From: Bubalus kerabau
Lineage: Eukaryota > Chordata > Mammalia > Artiodactyla > Bovidae
Direction of reading: 5' to 3'
DNA length: 64,000 nucleotides
Assembly (NCBI RefSeq): GCF_029407905.1
Contig: NC_073628.1
Location: 90,516,501-90,580,500 of the forward strand
In this document: positions 1 to 11,900 of the stretch, in pieces
How positions within the stretch are numbered: position 1 is the first letter of the stretch
Layout: the number at the start of each line of letters is the position of its first letter
The notes under the pieces: generated by a model
Database searches by the model: none
Seen by the model: the letters and a program-made list of their open reading frames with translations, nothing else
What the model was told of the DNA's origin: nothing
Program-made: the position numbers and the translations under genes

Positions 1-348
1 TCTTTTGGCTTAATCTTAAGAGATAGCGGATTTATTTATCTTAATGGTCTATATAAATCAACAACTTGATTTGAAATTACGTGATGACAGTCAACCAACT
101 AAATCCCATTTTTTTAAGGACTGGATTTGATTTGCCTCCTCCATAGCTCCCAAACCAGTTTAAACATGGATCCTTGAATAAAATAATAAATTTGAAGGTC
201 TAAATTGTTCTATAAGCATATAAAATATTCTCATCAGCATTATCATTATTCCAGATTTGTTTTTGAATCAGATGTTGCATTCTTATCACAGTATTTGATT
301 TTTCCTGAGAAATAATAAAGAGGCACTTCAACCATTATTTCTTTTTAG

Positions 349-438
349 GAGCACATTTACAAACTGATGAAAAGTGATTCATACCCACGTTTTATAAGAT
401 CCAGTGCCTATCAGGAACTTCTACAGGCAAAGAAAAAG
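349..438 (+). CDS. RGS7: RGS7 exon encoding the end of the RGS domain (30 codons)
   Basis: The exon is preceded by a pyrimidine-rich tract ending ctttttag and followed by gtattg. Its 90 nt read open in phase 0 as E-H-I-Y-K-L-M-K, then SDSYPRFIRSSAY, then QELLQAKKK. This matches, as far as I can recall the human protein, the last part of the RGS domain of RGS7; the close paralog RGS6 differs at several of these positions. RGS7 is an R7-family GTPase-activating protein for Gi/o alpha subunits that works as a complex with Gbeta5 in neurons. The Asp and Arg of the DSYPRF segment correspond to conserved Galpha-contacting residues in RGS4. The donor GTATTG is weak, which fits an exon followed by several alternative partners. 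Read-through into the intron would add VLVLCELL and stop at 463-465. The gene runs on the plus strand and its upstream exons lie outside the window. Confidence 0.95.
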
Positions 439-1849
439 GTATTGGTTCTTTGTGAACTTTTATGACTTAGTTCTCAGTTATGGTTATTTGGAGTAGTTAT
501 CTCTGCTGGGACCACAGTATTGGACAAATGGTAAGTGAATACACTCCAAGACCTTTCCCCAAATCCCTGCATTTTATCAGGGTCATTTAAGTTGTATGTG
601 TTTCTGCCTGTTGATTGCTTATTTTCTTTATTGCGTGTTTGTCTCAGAAGATGTCCATGCTTTACAAAGGTTTTAAGATGCTGTTCTCATGTTTCATGTT
701 AGTCTTCTGTGCGCCAGTTTAAGGAAATAAGAAATTACAATAAAGAAAAGAACAATGCCATCAGATTAAAAACTCAGGGAGGACTTTCCTCATCCTGTAA
801 ACTGGAATGTATGTATATGCCTCATAACTCACTTTTTTCCTATGATAGTTGCCAAAATGCAGCAACTATCAGCAAACTAAATGTTTGCTTCCAAATATTT
901 TCATTTGGCATTTATCCTGAGTCACTTAGTATCCCTGTGATGAGGCTTCATACCTAAGAGCTGCTAGCATATTTTTGAAGAACTGCAGTAGGCTACATTG
1001 TTCAATTAATGTTTATAATCAAAGTCTCACTGTCAGTAACACCTTATTAATCAGTTTAACAGAAAATGGAAAATCTGTATGTAAACATCAACATCATTCA
1101 TTATTTTGTAATATTGAAATAGTCCATAGCTTCTTGAAATTCTGAGATGAAATGATAATTTTGTAATTCATGATCATCACTTAAGCTAATGATATTTTTC
1201 AAAGTCAATTGACTTTGTAGCCAGACGGTTGCACTGAGCAGTACAGCAACCACCAGCACATGCAATGGTTTAAATTTAAATTAGTTAAGATTACATAAAA
1301 TTCTAAGCGAATTTCTCTTACTCAATGGCCACAGCTAAAGACTTCTGAAATATTAGTATAGAATGAAATTTCCATGCTTTCAGAAAGTTCTGTTGGACAG
1401 CATTGGTCTACAGAATTAATGATATCAACAGAAATTTAGTACCAGTAGAAAATTATGAGGACATTCTGAACATAAGCCACTAGATTTTCAATAATGTAGG
1501 CTTTGAAAACATCAGCATAAAACCTGAACATATCTACTTTATTTCAGTGTCATTTGATTTTGCTTGAAATCACATCATTTTGTTTGCACAAGAAGAGTTT
1601 TGGTGTTATAAGCGTTAATGCAAACAGAGCCCATGCCCTGTGACAAGAGGCCTTTGATGGCAGCTCTCCTGTTTTCCTGATCCCTGTGATTTAGAACATG
1701 AATTTGGTGTTGCGTCATTTCATCACCCTGTCTTTTTCTGCCATTTTTCTTTCTGGCTTTTGCCTTCCTTCCTTTCTTCCTTCCTTCTCTCTCTCTTTTT
1801 ATCTCTGCTTGTTATTTTTCTTTGCCCCACCCAACCCCACACATATAAG
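439..1849 (+). other. RGS7: RGS7 intron (RGS-domain exon to cassette exon)
   Basis: AT-rich intronic sequence with no recognisable SINE or LINE. A much stronger unused donor (ATG|GTAAGT) lies at 531. If it were used, the extended exon would carry the in-frame stop at 463-465. A long CCTT/CT pyrimidine run at about 1763-1800, followed by further T-rich sequence to about 1825, forms an extended tract in front of the cassette exon. Confidence 0.8.
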
Positions 1850-1903
1850 TCGGGATATTCAATGGACTGCAGAACATGTTTTGAAAACTTTGCACAACAT
1901 GTG
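1850..1903 (+). CDS. RGS7: RGS7 alternative cassette exon (18 codons)
   Basis: A 54-nt open segment is bounded by an acceptor (acatataag) and a consensus donor (gtg|gtaagt). Read in phase 0 it encodes SGYSMDCRTCFENFAQHV. The human RGS7 cassette, as I remember it, is SGNSMDRRTSFEKFAQNV, so 13 of 18 residues agree and the order is collinear. Both flanking junctions keep phase, so the exon can join to either terminal exon or be skipped. Two of the five differences create cysteines. The acceptor is somewhat unusual: the last 10 nt are purine/AT-rich and the pyrimidine tract lies further upstream. The splice sites look intact, but whether this copy is still used in ruminants cannot be told from DNA alone. 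Confidence 0.85.
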
Positions 1904-2623
1904 GTAAGTTTTCATTTTTAAAGAATTGCAAATCATGAAGTCCAATTGGGAAATGTTCCCAGTTTCAAGCCCCATTTTCCATCTTGCATCCTTTGATGTA
2001 ACAGCAAAAGTATTTATTGTCTTTATTCAAGTTCAGAACTTCCTACTTACCTTTCTGTCCCAGCACTTCCTAGAGTAGATAAAGATATCATATGTGAAAA
2101 TCTGTATGTATCAAACTAAGACTTGGAAAGTAGTGTGTACTTTGATACATAAAATGAAGAAATAACTATATTTTAATTTTTATTCTATATATCTCTGTAT
2201 TTGTTAACAATAGTGCATGAATTGCTGTACTCTTTCCCTTAGCTCTTCCTAAGGCTTAAAAGATTAAGAACTATGAGGGTTCTGTGTCTCTTACTTTTGC
2301 AGAGAGAAAATGACTTATTTAACAGTGTAAAGCCAGAGCCAGACTCAGTATGAATGGGGGTCAGTGACAATATATGCCCACCAAAGACCCACTAGCATGC
2401 CTTTCTCATTCGTTATTTTCAGCAAAGTATTGAAAACTATTGCATAAATCATCCAGGAAACCAGTTGTTTTCCTACCAGTGTTTTCTTAGTATCTTGCCA
2501 TGTGTTTTAGTGATATATTTGTTTGTGAGATTCTTTTTTTTTTTGGTATTGTGCCAGTGCCTTTGGAACTTTCTGACATTGTATAAGCTCAAACTAAAGC
2601 CTTCAACACATTTATTTTTATAG
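1904..2623 (+). other. RGS7: RGS7 intron (cassette to proximal terminal exon)
   Basis: Unique AT-rich intron without recognised mobile elements. It ends with a T-rich tract and a TAG acceptor at 2621-2623. Confidence 0.75.
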
Positions 2624-2698
2624 GGCAGAAACATCCCTATTTTCCCATGCCATAAAAACTGTACACCAACACTGAGGGCCAGCACTAACCTGTTATGA
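2624..2698 (+). CDS. RGS7: RGS7 proximal alternative terminal exon (...STNLL-stop)
   Basis: After the acceptor tttatttttatag the sequence reads in phase 0 as GRNIPIFPCHKNC, TPTLRA, STNLL and then TGA (2696-2698). This is the C-terminus I recall for the long human RGS7 isoform, with no difference that I can see. Joined to the cassette exon it gives a tail of about 42 residues with two Cys in the PCHKNC segment. The minus-strand ORF over this site is only a shadow of the exon. Tissue use of this tail is not visible here. Confidence 0.92.
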   Translation, partial: GRNIPIFPCHKNCTPTLRASTNLL

Positions 2699-3120
2699 AA
2701 AGAGGTAGAAAAATCTTGGTTTATACTCCAGTTTGTCTGCATTGTCTGTTGAGTTGTGTGGTCAGCTCCATGCTGCTGCTGCTGTGGGTGTGTGTTGTGG
2801 CTTTTGCTGTGATGGCCAGTTAAGCGGAGTTATGTGTGTTGAAATGTAAGCTAATTGGATTCAGCAAAAATACGGTTTTTGTTTTTAGTCTCTTTCAAGG
2901 CTCCTTGTGGTGGGGAATGTTAATCAGCTCTTTTTATGAATTCCCAATTAAAAGACTTTAAAAAGCAGTATATACTTGGAACATTCATTGTGATTGCACA
3001 AATTAAAGGACTGGAAAATGAAGGACTCCAAGAATTAATCACACTATTAACTTCCCAAAATTTTGGCTGGATCTTTTGGAATCTCTGACCTTTAATAAAA
3101 ATTTTTCTTAAGCATGCCTC
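2699..3120 (+). other. RGS7: Putative 3'UTR of the RGS7 proximal isoform
   Basis: This is repeat-free sequence after the proximal stop. It contains a (CTG)n/GT-rich patch at about 2769-2800, an ATTAAA at 2947-2952 and an AATAAA at 3094-3099 followed by U-rich sequence. The AATAAA is the best poly(A) signal for a transcript ending at the proximal terminal exon. The true 3' end is unproven. Confidence 0.5.
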
Positions 3121-4494
3121 ATAAGTCACCATGGGAAGATAAAGACAATGCTAAAGAAATGCCTCAAGATTTTGCTGGAGAAAGTCACCATAGGATGTTG
3201 CACAGTGCTCTGTGTATTGTTTAAGAATTGTTTCAAATTCAATCTTTTCTAACATAGTGCTGACAGAATATTGTTCTTGAGCAATTGGATTGGAAATTTC
3301 TGTGATATAATTAAAAACATATAATGCAATTTATGGAAGATGGAAAGGGAAAGCAAAATGGCTGTCTTTCCTCCAACACCATCCCCACATCTGACCAACT
3401 TCCTCAACCCTTAAAGTAGCACCACATTGTCATTCATTGCAAACTTTAAGAAAAGATCAATAGGAAATAAGAGGAAGTGAGGAAGTAATCCTATGCACCT
3501 TCAATCAGAATTTATACACCAAGTGCCAACTATACTCCAGACATCTTAAGAACAAGACCTAAATTGCTACGGTACATAATGATATAAACAAAATATTATG
3601 ATGTACAGGAGAAAGATAAACTATTTCTATTTATTAGGGTGAATAAGTAGAGTCCATGAATAATATGAGAATTTCCAGAAGTTACATTTAACTGGGTAAA
3701 TAGGATTTCATTAGGCCAAGAAAGGCAAGCATCTTTTTAAGGAGAATGGTACAAAAGGCTGAGATTACTGAAGAAAGATAAGTTGAGTAACATTCAGACC
3801 AGAACACATATACACACACAACATACTGTTAAATTTCAGGTAAGCTTCAGACACAGTTATTTAGGGTTAATCCTTTTCCATCCAGGAAAATTAAAAGTAA
3901 TATCTTTATTGAATATTTTGTTTTGGTAGTACTCTGAAGAAATGGAGTAAAAAATTAGAAAGGCTCTCTTAATTTCCTCAGTAGATTACAAATTACTACA
4001 TTTATTTGGTTAGGCATGAGAAATGAATTTCTATCCTGAAAATTATTTTTATACAAAAATTAAAAATATTATACTGTATACCATTAAATCTTTTGATGGT
4101 TAATTTCTATTTAAAGTTCCCTTTAACTTTCTATTTTCATTTATTTTTTTATTTCCTCTTGGTTCAGTGTTCCTCAATATTATGATTCCTTTTAGAGTCA
4201 GCAGTTGTGATAGGCATCCGAAGTACTTACATAATAAATTTTATGGGATGCCTTTATAGGATCAATAAAATGATTTTAACACAAGATAATGAATGAGTGG
4301 TTTTATTATAACTAAATAGAAATAATGGAGGAAAGATAGAGTTTAAATAAACATTTTAAAGGAGTTCTATGTGGAAGTTGCTCTGGTAAATATAAGGCAG
4401 CTACGAGATAAAGTGTCTAAGAAATGAGCTTGAGGAAATACTTTTAAACAATATGTAGACTCTGAAAGGACCTGGGGAAAGTGAGATAATGATA

Positions 4495-4640
4495 GTAACT
4501 CACGTTCATTGAGTACCTGCCATGTACTTTATATTATCTAATTTAATTTAATCTGAACCTGCTAGTTAGGTAATATAATACTCATTATTGTACCCATTTT
4601 ATAGGTGAGAGAAAGTCAGGACTAGAAGGAAATTTTTCTG
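4495..4640 (-). repeat. MIR fragment
   Basis: The segment running from gagtacctgccatgtac through atctaattta to cccattttataggtgag follows the MIR core read in reverse. It is old and strongly diverged. Confidence 0.65.
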
Positions 4641-4894
4641 ACTTTAAATTCATTACTTTATAGAGTACTCATTTTCTTCCTATTATACCCAGCACTGGAA
4701 ACCTGAAATGTTAATATTTAGGCTTGAAACCCAGTCTCATACTTTCTTGCCATATGAATTTTTAGAAGTCAGTTAAACTGCTACACCTCAATTTCTTCAT
4801 CAACAATTTCTTTAGCCAGAAGCAGCTGTAAATAGTACTTGTACAAATAAATAGATTTAAGAAATTCTTTAAACATGCTTTATTTGCTTAAATT

Positions 4895-5075
4895 GCATCA
4901 GAAATATCTTCCAGGTCATTTCATATTCTACACAATTCTGTTTATTGGCTGCACAAAATTCCTCTGAATATATATACCTATAATTTATTTTTCTATTCCT
5001 CTATTGATGGACATTTATGTTGTTCCTTCTTTCTTTCTTTCTTTCTTCATTGCCATTATAGCTCAAAGTGTCATA
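4895..5075 (-). mobile_element. Old L1 fragment
   Basis: The ctattgatggacatttatg motif with flanking sequence is typical of the reverse complement of L1M 3' regions. A CTTT microsatellite (5026-5048) sits inside it. Confidence 0.5.
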
Positions 5076-6485
5076 GGCATTCATCAAGTTAAATATTGAT
5101 TTTTTTCTTATAAAAAATTGAATTCCTCAGTTAAATGGAATACAAAATCACAAAAGAAGAGATGTCTATTTATTTTTCTCTCTCTTATCATTACGTTTGC
5201 CCTAATGCAAGAGATACATACACTAGAAGGGAAAATAACTTGTAGAAGGGAGAAATCAGAGTTTGTATTCTTGATTTCCAAAGCACTTGTATTACACATT
5301 AATAGCAGGCTTCCTTGTCAATTAGTCTTCAATCTATGAAGAATTACAGTGTTTTCTGGCAGTTTTATTCTGTTTTAAAATGCTTTCTAAAACTCTATGG
5401 ATTATTTCTAGTCCCTGGTCAAATGATTTTTATCTTGGTTTTATTAAACATGAAATCTGGCATGAAATTTCCTTTCCATATGCTAACAATCACCATTATT
5501 GTACACTAAGCCCACCCTTCCCACCCATGAATAATATAGATTCCAGGCTTTGGAAATACAACCTCAGACCAGTTATGGAGCAAACTTGGGAGAGGGCAAT
5601 GCTGTGTCAAATCTACTCATGCAGACTCACAACACTTGAGAAGTAACCGAACCAGCATAGATTAGAAATATCAAATGCCCAATAGGAAAGAAGGAACATA
5701 CATAACTAACGCAGTTCACCCTGAAAATTGCATCAGATTGCAGTCACAGCAGCCAGGTTATTTGGGGCTTAAAATGTTTTTTAAATCTAGAAATTTTTTT
5801 TTCTTGTGAACTACGATTATATCTCCTCAATCTTCTCTTTTGCTGCTAGACTTTTGGTTTATAGTTTGTTTATCAATTTTCGTGTAAGGTCAGTTCCTTA
5901 TTCTTCTTTCCATTAAATTTTATCTTGTGAGTTATCGCATTATGTAATTTTTTGGAGTATCTCTTTGTTATCCTGTCTTTTAACCAAGATTAGCAAATTG
6001 GCATCATTCATGCATTCATTTTAGCAGAATTATATCAATTTAGTCAAGCAAATTGCTGATTAAAATGTCATAAGAACAGAAATGAAGAGAGTTCCACTGC
6101 TCCAAAAATTAGCACACCTTGAAGGTAGTTGTTTATTTAGTTACGAACTTCCTCTTTTTCTGTCTTATCCACAGAAATACCATGAAAGACTGCTAAATGC
6201 CTTACTTGTTTAAAGCAACTTCCTGTTCTCAAGTCCAGTGAACTCTTTTTAAAAACAAGTAAATGAGCATGTAATTGACAAAGATCTAATGTGGTTTATA
6301 TGGGGAGTTCTTTGCAAAAAAATAATCAGAAGAGCAATATGCCATTAGAAAAATAAGCAAAGGTCTTGATCAGTTTTAACAGAGGAAATACAAATAGTCA
6401 ATCGATATATAAAAAAACAAAAAGGAAACCTATGTTAATAACCAAATTTAATTCAAAAGGCAACAAAATAACTTTTTCCTCCAAT

Positions 6486-6633
6486 AGATTAGTTTTTTTA
6501 TTTTATTTTTTTTTAATTTTATTTTATTTTTAAACTTTACATAATTGTATTAGTTTTGCCAAATATCAAAATGAATCCGCCACAGGTATACATGTGTTCC
6601 CCATCCTGAACCCTCCTCCCTCCTCCCTCCCCT
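6486..6633 (-). mobile_element. Ruminant L1 3' end, 5'-truncated
   Basis: A T-rich start (poly(A) tail in reverse) is followed by the characteristic ruminant L1 tail containing aatgaatccgccacaggta and a CCTCCC-rich end. Only about 130 bp of the element was inserted. It is little diverged, so it is young compared with the other intronic repeats. Confidence 0.85.
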
Positions 6634-8261
6634 AGTTTTTTTAAATAATAATATCTAGGATAAGGAAATTGGTGAATTCACATATTGTTCACACTTAGTA
6701 GGGATATGAATTGCTAATCATTTTCTTGCAGAGAACTTTATACAATGTGTCAAAAGCTTCAAAAATATTCTCTCACATTCAATCAATATTTCAGCTTCTA
6801 ACAATTTAATTCTAACAAAACCCAGATGTTTATACACAAAAATATTAATTGCATCATATAACAGCCAAAAATAAAACACAATCTGAATATACAATTGTGA
6901 ATTTCTTAAATGCATTAAGGTATATCAACCTGATGCAGTTATTAAAGAATAGATTTTAGAGCATTGGCTTTCATCTTTTTTTATTGCAACCCATTACTAT
7001 GACATAGTAATGCAATATATATATGTTTGTGAGTGTGTGTGTATGTATATATAAACTGTACTTATGCATGTTTATATGTGTATAGGACTAAAATAACCTT
7101 TCAGAAATAACACATTCCCTTATTATATGCAACTTGCCCTAATATGTTTTTATTTATTCTATGATATGTGATTTTTTTCTAAATGTTGGTAGCATCTTTA
7201 TAAATTGATTTCCTTTCCCACTAATGTGATGAATTTGAACAAAATATATGTTACATGGGTAATTGATCAAAATATGATCATTTTTAATTAGCATATTACT
7301 CATAATAAGCTTTAGTACTATGCACAGTATAATTTTAGTTTTTTTAAAAAAATAAATAAAAATATTTTTGTATAAAAAGTAGAAGGATATATTAACATGT
7401 AAATAATTGTACTTTGAGTAATGTTTATTTCTTCTTTATATTTTTCTGTGTTTTCCTCATTTTCTCTAATGGATATACGCTATTTTTATTTCAGGAAGCT
7501 ATTCTTAACTAAGGAAATGAAAGTATTTGGCTTTACTTTTTCTATCTCAAACCACACAAGAAGCTACTAATAACAACTGGTATATAAATATGTTCATAAG
7601 CCATCTCTTTTAAGTACATAACAGAATTTCTTCCTGTTTTCAACATTAAATATACCAGCCTCCAAACTAGCTATCGAATCCCCTTCCTTTCTTTCTTTCT
7701 CCATCCCTCCCTTCTTTCTTTTCTTTTTCTTTCTTAATTCTCAATAAATGAGTTTTCTTTAATTTTCGAGGACCTCACACTTTTCAGTTTTGCTGAAATT
7801 ATCCACCATGTTTCAGTAAACTTACCTGAAAATTATCCTAGGGGACTTGGTTTCATTTGAAGCAGGATTTTTCCAAACCCCTAGCCTAGTTCAATTCCCT
7901 CAACATATCCCCACTTAGTTTCACTGATGGCAACAACCAGGGCAAAATAAAAGTTAAAAAGACCCAAATTCTATCAGTTAATTACTTAATAGGGTGTGTC
8001 CAACATGCTCCCATTTCTCATCCTACCGTGCCTCTCCTCCCCTAAAAGTTACTTGTACCAATACATTTGAATCTCATTACCCTGGTTTCTAGAAGCTTAT
8101 TCCTAAACTATGACTTCCAGTCAAGGAACTCAACTCATGCGAAGAAGCAAGTACATTTTTGGAGACTTCTATAATATTAAGATTGTTTAACAGGTATCAA
8201 TTGCTTTATTAAGCCAGGTGACTAAAAGGATTGTACAAAACAGCATTTAAAAAAATGCACT

Positions 8262-8412
8262 TGCTGTTGTTGTTTAGTCACTAAGTCATGTCCAACTCTT
8301 TGTGACCCCATGGACTGTAGCCCACCAGGCTCCTCTGTCCATGGGATTTCCCAGGCAAGAATACTGGAGCGGGTTGCCATGCCCTCCTTGAGGGGATCTT
8401 CCCGACCCAGAG
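8262..8412 (-). mobile_element. Bov-tA SINE, 5'-truncated
   Basis: Reverse-oriented Bov-tA body (tccaactctttgtgacccca onward) without the tRNA-like head. Flanking copies of about 13 bp (8249-8261 and 8413-8424, aaaaaaa(t)gcact) look like the TSD. Confidence 0.85.
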
Positions 8413-9761
8413 GAAAAAAAGCACTGACAAAGAATCAAGAGAGGTAAACTGCAGAAGAACTTAAGGGGCAATTAGAAGACTTCAGCAAAAACATGAGTAA
8501 GAAGTTTATCTGAAGAGTGAGAAGAACCCAAGCTCAGAGAGTAGCAGGTGCAAAGACCAGCCAGAGAACCATTCTGTGGAGTGACAATAGGTAGTTTGAA
8601 AGGCCAGGGAAGCCAGTTTTGGAAGGATTTTGAAACCCAGGCAAAGACGTTTATATTTTTTAAGTCCAATTTTCACATGAGAATAAACAAACATATCCTT
8701 TAGTTCAGCCTGTCATGAGCATGTACATTTCTTATCTCTAGTCCAAAGGCATCTCATTACCATCAAACAGTCAGCCCTTTTTATTACGCAGCTGTGGGGC
8801 TCAACATAGGTCCAATAGCTGGGTCACATACACCAGTAGAAAGTCAATGACATGATTTGCCCTCTCCTGGTCCCAGAGCCTCTGGAGCTGACAAGGCATT
8901 CTAGAAGGTATTTCTAAGTCTACAGCAACACATGGGGAAGACTAGGAGGTAGTGATACGAAACAAACAAGTAGGAATAAGAGTTACGATGTTAATATTTT
9001 TTTAATCCAAAAGATCCTGGTAATTTCCTACTCTTTAAGCTCTTTGATGACTGTCTTCTAAAAATCCATCCCTTCAGTTAGTGTTGGTTTGTGTCCTGTA
9101 GACTGGTAAAGACTGAGTACATTGTTTTTATGTTTTATGACAGTAATAAAACAAGTAGCTGGTCACCCGAGCAAATATGGCTTCTCTCCTACTTCCTTCA
9201 TGGATTAGTGTCTGCAGGAAAGACGTGTGGACATTTGCTTCCATCTCCCAAATGCTGAGGGCTCTCATACGGAGCTAAGAGCCTGATCTTTATTTCCATT
9301 TCTAGGGATTCACAGCTCTTTGTCAACTTTCTTTTATTACTTTAAAACCAAGAAAAAATTTTATATCATGTGAAATTCTTAATGTTTGATAGTCAACTTG
9401 AGAAAACTAAGAATGAGCACATAGGTTGTTTTATTGGGGGGAGTTTTATTTTCCTAAATATAACAAAATCTCCATGCAACATTTTAAAAGGAAGGAATTA
9501 GTTTGGTGGAGATAAAATTTTATTGTGAGACACTAGAAAAACTGCTTTGTTTATGTGATAGCTATATTGTAGATTATCCAGAGAATCTGTCTTCACTTAG
9601 ATGCCAGTTAAAGTCAGGTTAATTTTGTCCTGAAATTGATCATGTGCTAGCATATTGTCCATTAACTAGATATTATAAAATCTCACAGGATGCTGAATTT
9701 TTGTTTTGAGTTTCTGTCTTTGTCTTTCTATATAGATTTCCATTTCCAATGTAATCTATTT

Positions 9762-9895
9762 CCTTTCTTTTAATTTTTATTTTACATTGGAGTATAACAT
9801 AGTTGATTAACTGTGTTATTTTTAGGTACACAGCAAAGTAATTCAGTTATACATAAACATTACATGTATCCATTCTTTTTCAAATTCATTTCCTT
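9762..9895 (-). mobile_element. L1 3' fragment
   Basis: Reads as the reverse complement of an L1 tail (attggagtataacatagttg, then cagcaaagtaattcagttat). Confidence 0.7.
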
Positions 9896-10968
9896 TAGAG
9901 TCTATTAAGAATGGGTATAAATGACATAGCACAAATGTAGTCATTGGGTTGAAAATAGTCATTATTCATACAGAATTCAATTGTAAGCAATTTGATAAAA
10001 ACAAACAAACAAAAAACATGCTATTGGTAAGGAATTTTAGCCCTTTTAGTTTCCAGAATTAAGATTTTTCGACCTTAACTATGAAATTTTCCCAGATTCT
10101 TCAACTCAGAAAAATTAGCAAAAATCAGATAACTTCATGATTGTCTTTTAAGATGATTTAATACAGCCTCCAAGGATCCACACTGAAAAGGATTATTACA
10201 AAACATCTAATGTGCAAGTATATTCTTTCTTACCTGCAAAAAAGAATTAGTGTTCTTTTTAAGATTTTACAGTAGAGTGAGAAACTGATATTTCTTTGCA
10301 CACTAGAGAGTGCACAAAATACCTTTGCACGGCATTTTTCTTTCCAGTACGTGAACAAGGCAAGATTTGCACAGGGCTTACAGACACATCCACGTGATCT
10401 AGGTCTTTAAATTTAGATAACTCACTTGGATGTCCATGCTATTTACTTTGACCCTTGGGTGAGGCACTTAGGTTTTTTTGTTTGTTTGTTTGCTTACTAT
10501 TAGAAATACCTAAATTTGCCTTTTAATTGTCTCAATACACACAAAACAAATACCCTTATTATGTATTTGGTGAGTCCACATCTCACAAGAGTTTCTTGTG
10601 TGGGTTTGTTAACATATATGCATATATTCTCCCATTTCTGTTCATCTGCTTTCTTACTACCACAAACCCCAGATTTACTGTAGGCCTGTGTTTCTCCATG
10701 GGCTTCCATGAGTGAGTATTTTTAAATTATTTCCTGCTACAACAGCTTACCAAGCTAAATCTGTACCTCACCCCCCTCTTTAAAAATGAAGCCAATACCA
10801 GGACAATACTAATAACTTCATAGATATTTGAGGGGAAAAGAAGGTAGAGAACCATATTACCATTTGTTACATTTACAAATATGACATCGTTTCCACTGAT
10901 CAAAATGAAAAATGACTCTGAGTTGCAAATGGCTTCTTATTTCAACCTATGTTATTCATCCTCCCAAT

Positions 10969-11247
10969 GCTGCTGCTGCTGCTGCTAAGTCGCTTCAGTC
11001 ATGTCTGACTCTGTGCGACCCCATAGACGGCAGCCCAACAGGCTCCCCCATCCCTGGGATTCTCCAGGCAAGAACACTGGAGTGGGTTGCCATTTCCTTC
11101 TCCAATGCATGAAAGTGAAAAGTGAAAGTGAAGTCACTCGGTCGTGTCCGACCCTCAGCGACCCCATGGACTGCAGCCTTCCAGGCTCCTCCGTCCATGG
11201 GATTTTCCAGGCAAGAGTACTGGAGTGGGGTGCCATTGCCTTCTCTG
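10969..11247 (-). mobile_element. Bov-A2 SINE (complete dimer)
   Basis: It begins with a CTG run (the CAG tail in reverse) followed by two Bov-A monomers joined by the tgaaagtgaaaagtgaaagt linker. A perfect 12-bp TSD, catcctcccaat, flanks it at 10957-10968 and 11248-11259. The downstream TSD copy has itself been duplicated with its neighbour as a 23-bp tandem (11248-11270 and 11271-11293). Confidence 0.95.
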
Positions 11248-11727
11248 CATCCTCCCAATAGCTTGAACCGCACCCTCCCAATAGCTTGAACCAAGTTATA
11301 TTAATCTGTAGTTTTGATATAAATAGTTTTATGTCAGCATCTTCCTCTTCCTCCTCAACCATATATGAATTCACTCTTATACTTCAACCAGTATAGATTC
11401 TCTCCACACCACAAATGGCATTAGAAACAGTAAGCACCTTTTTAAAATACATTAGTATCAGAATGAATATATATGCACACATTAGTAGCATATGAGAAAA
11501 AAGTAATAGCTATATAAAATAATGTAATTTTCAAGTATAGAAAAGTTTTTTTATTCAAACATTATTTGAATAAGGTATTGGGGTGTAAAAGTAGTGTAAT
11601 TTTAGCTTCCAACTTCATGAGAAATTTTGTGTTCTTTTCAGAGTCAGAAAAGTGACTTTGGGTCTCAGTATCCTGATGAGAAAGAATGTAACAGTAGTAA
11701 TAATAATAATAGTAATAATATAATAAG

Positions 11728-11900
11728 GTAATGACTAGCAAACTGACTACACAGAATGTTCTGAAATAGTTTTAAGTAATTTACTTGTATTATTCTTCAT
11801 GAAAAGCTATTAAAATAGGTACTTATTCCCATTTTGTGAATGAGGAGGAAACAAGCACAGAAGTGACAAGAAGAAGCAAAGCATAGTTTGCCTAGAAGGC
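11728..11900 (-). repeat. Possible MIR remnant
   Basis: The order of ttacttgtattattcttcat, then taggtacttattcccatttt, then tgaatgaggaggaaac is consistent with a decayed reverse MIR. It starts next to an AAT microsatellite. Confidence 0.4.

Noticed and set aside
1698..1907. 69-codon ATG ORF overlapping the RGS7 cassette exon
   Set aside because: It reads the exon in the wrong frame, and its N-terminal half is a translated CT-rich tract.
2473..2742. 89-codon minus-strand ORF
   Set aside because: Antisense shadow of the RGS7 proximal terminal exon, with no domain.
10985..11374. 99-129 codon ORFs with SLSLFTFMHWRRKWQPTPVF-like peptides
   Set aside because: Translated Bov-A2 SINE. The same peptides appear at every Bov-A2/Bov-tA copy.
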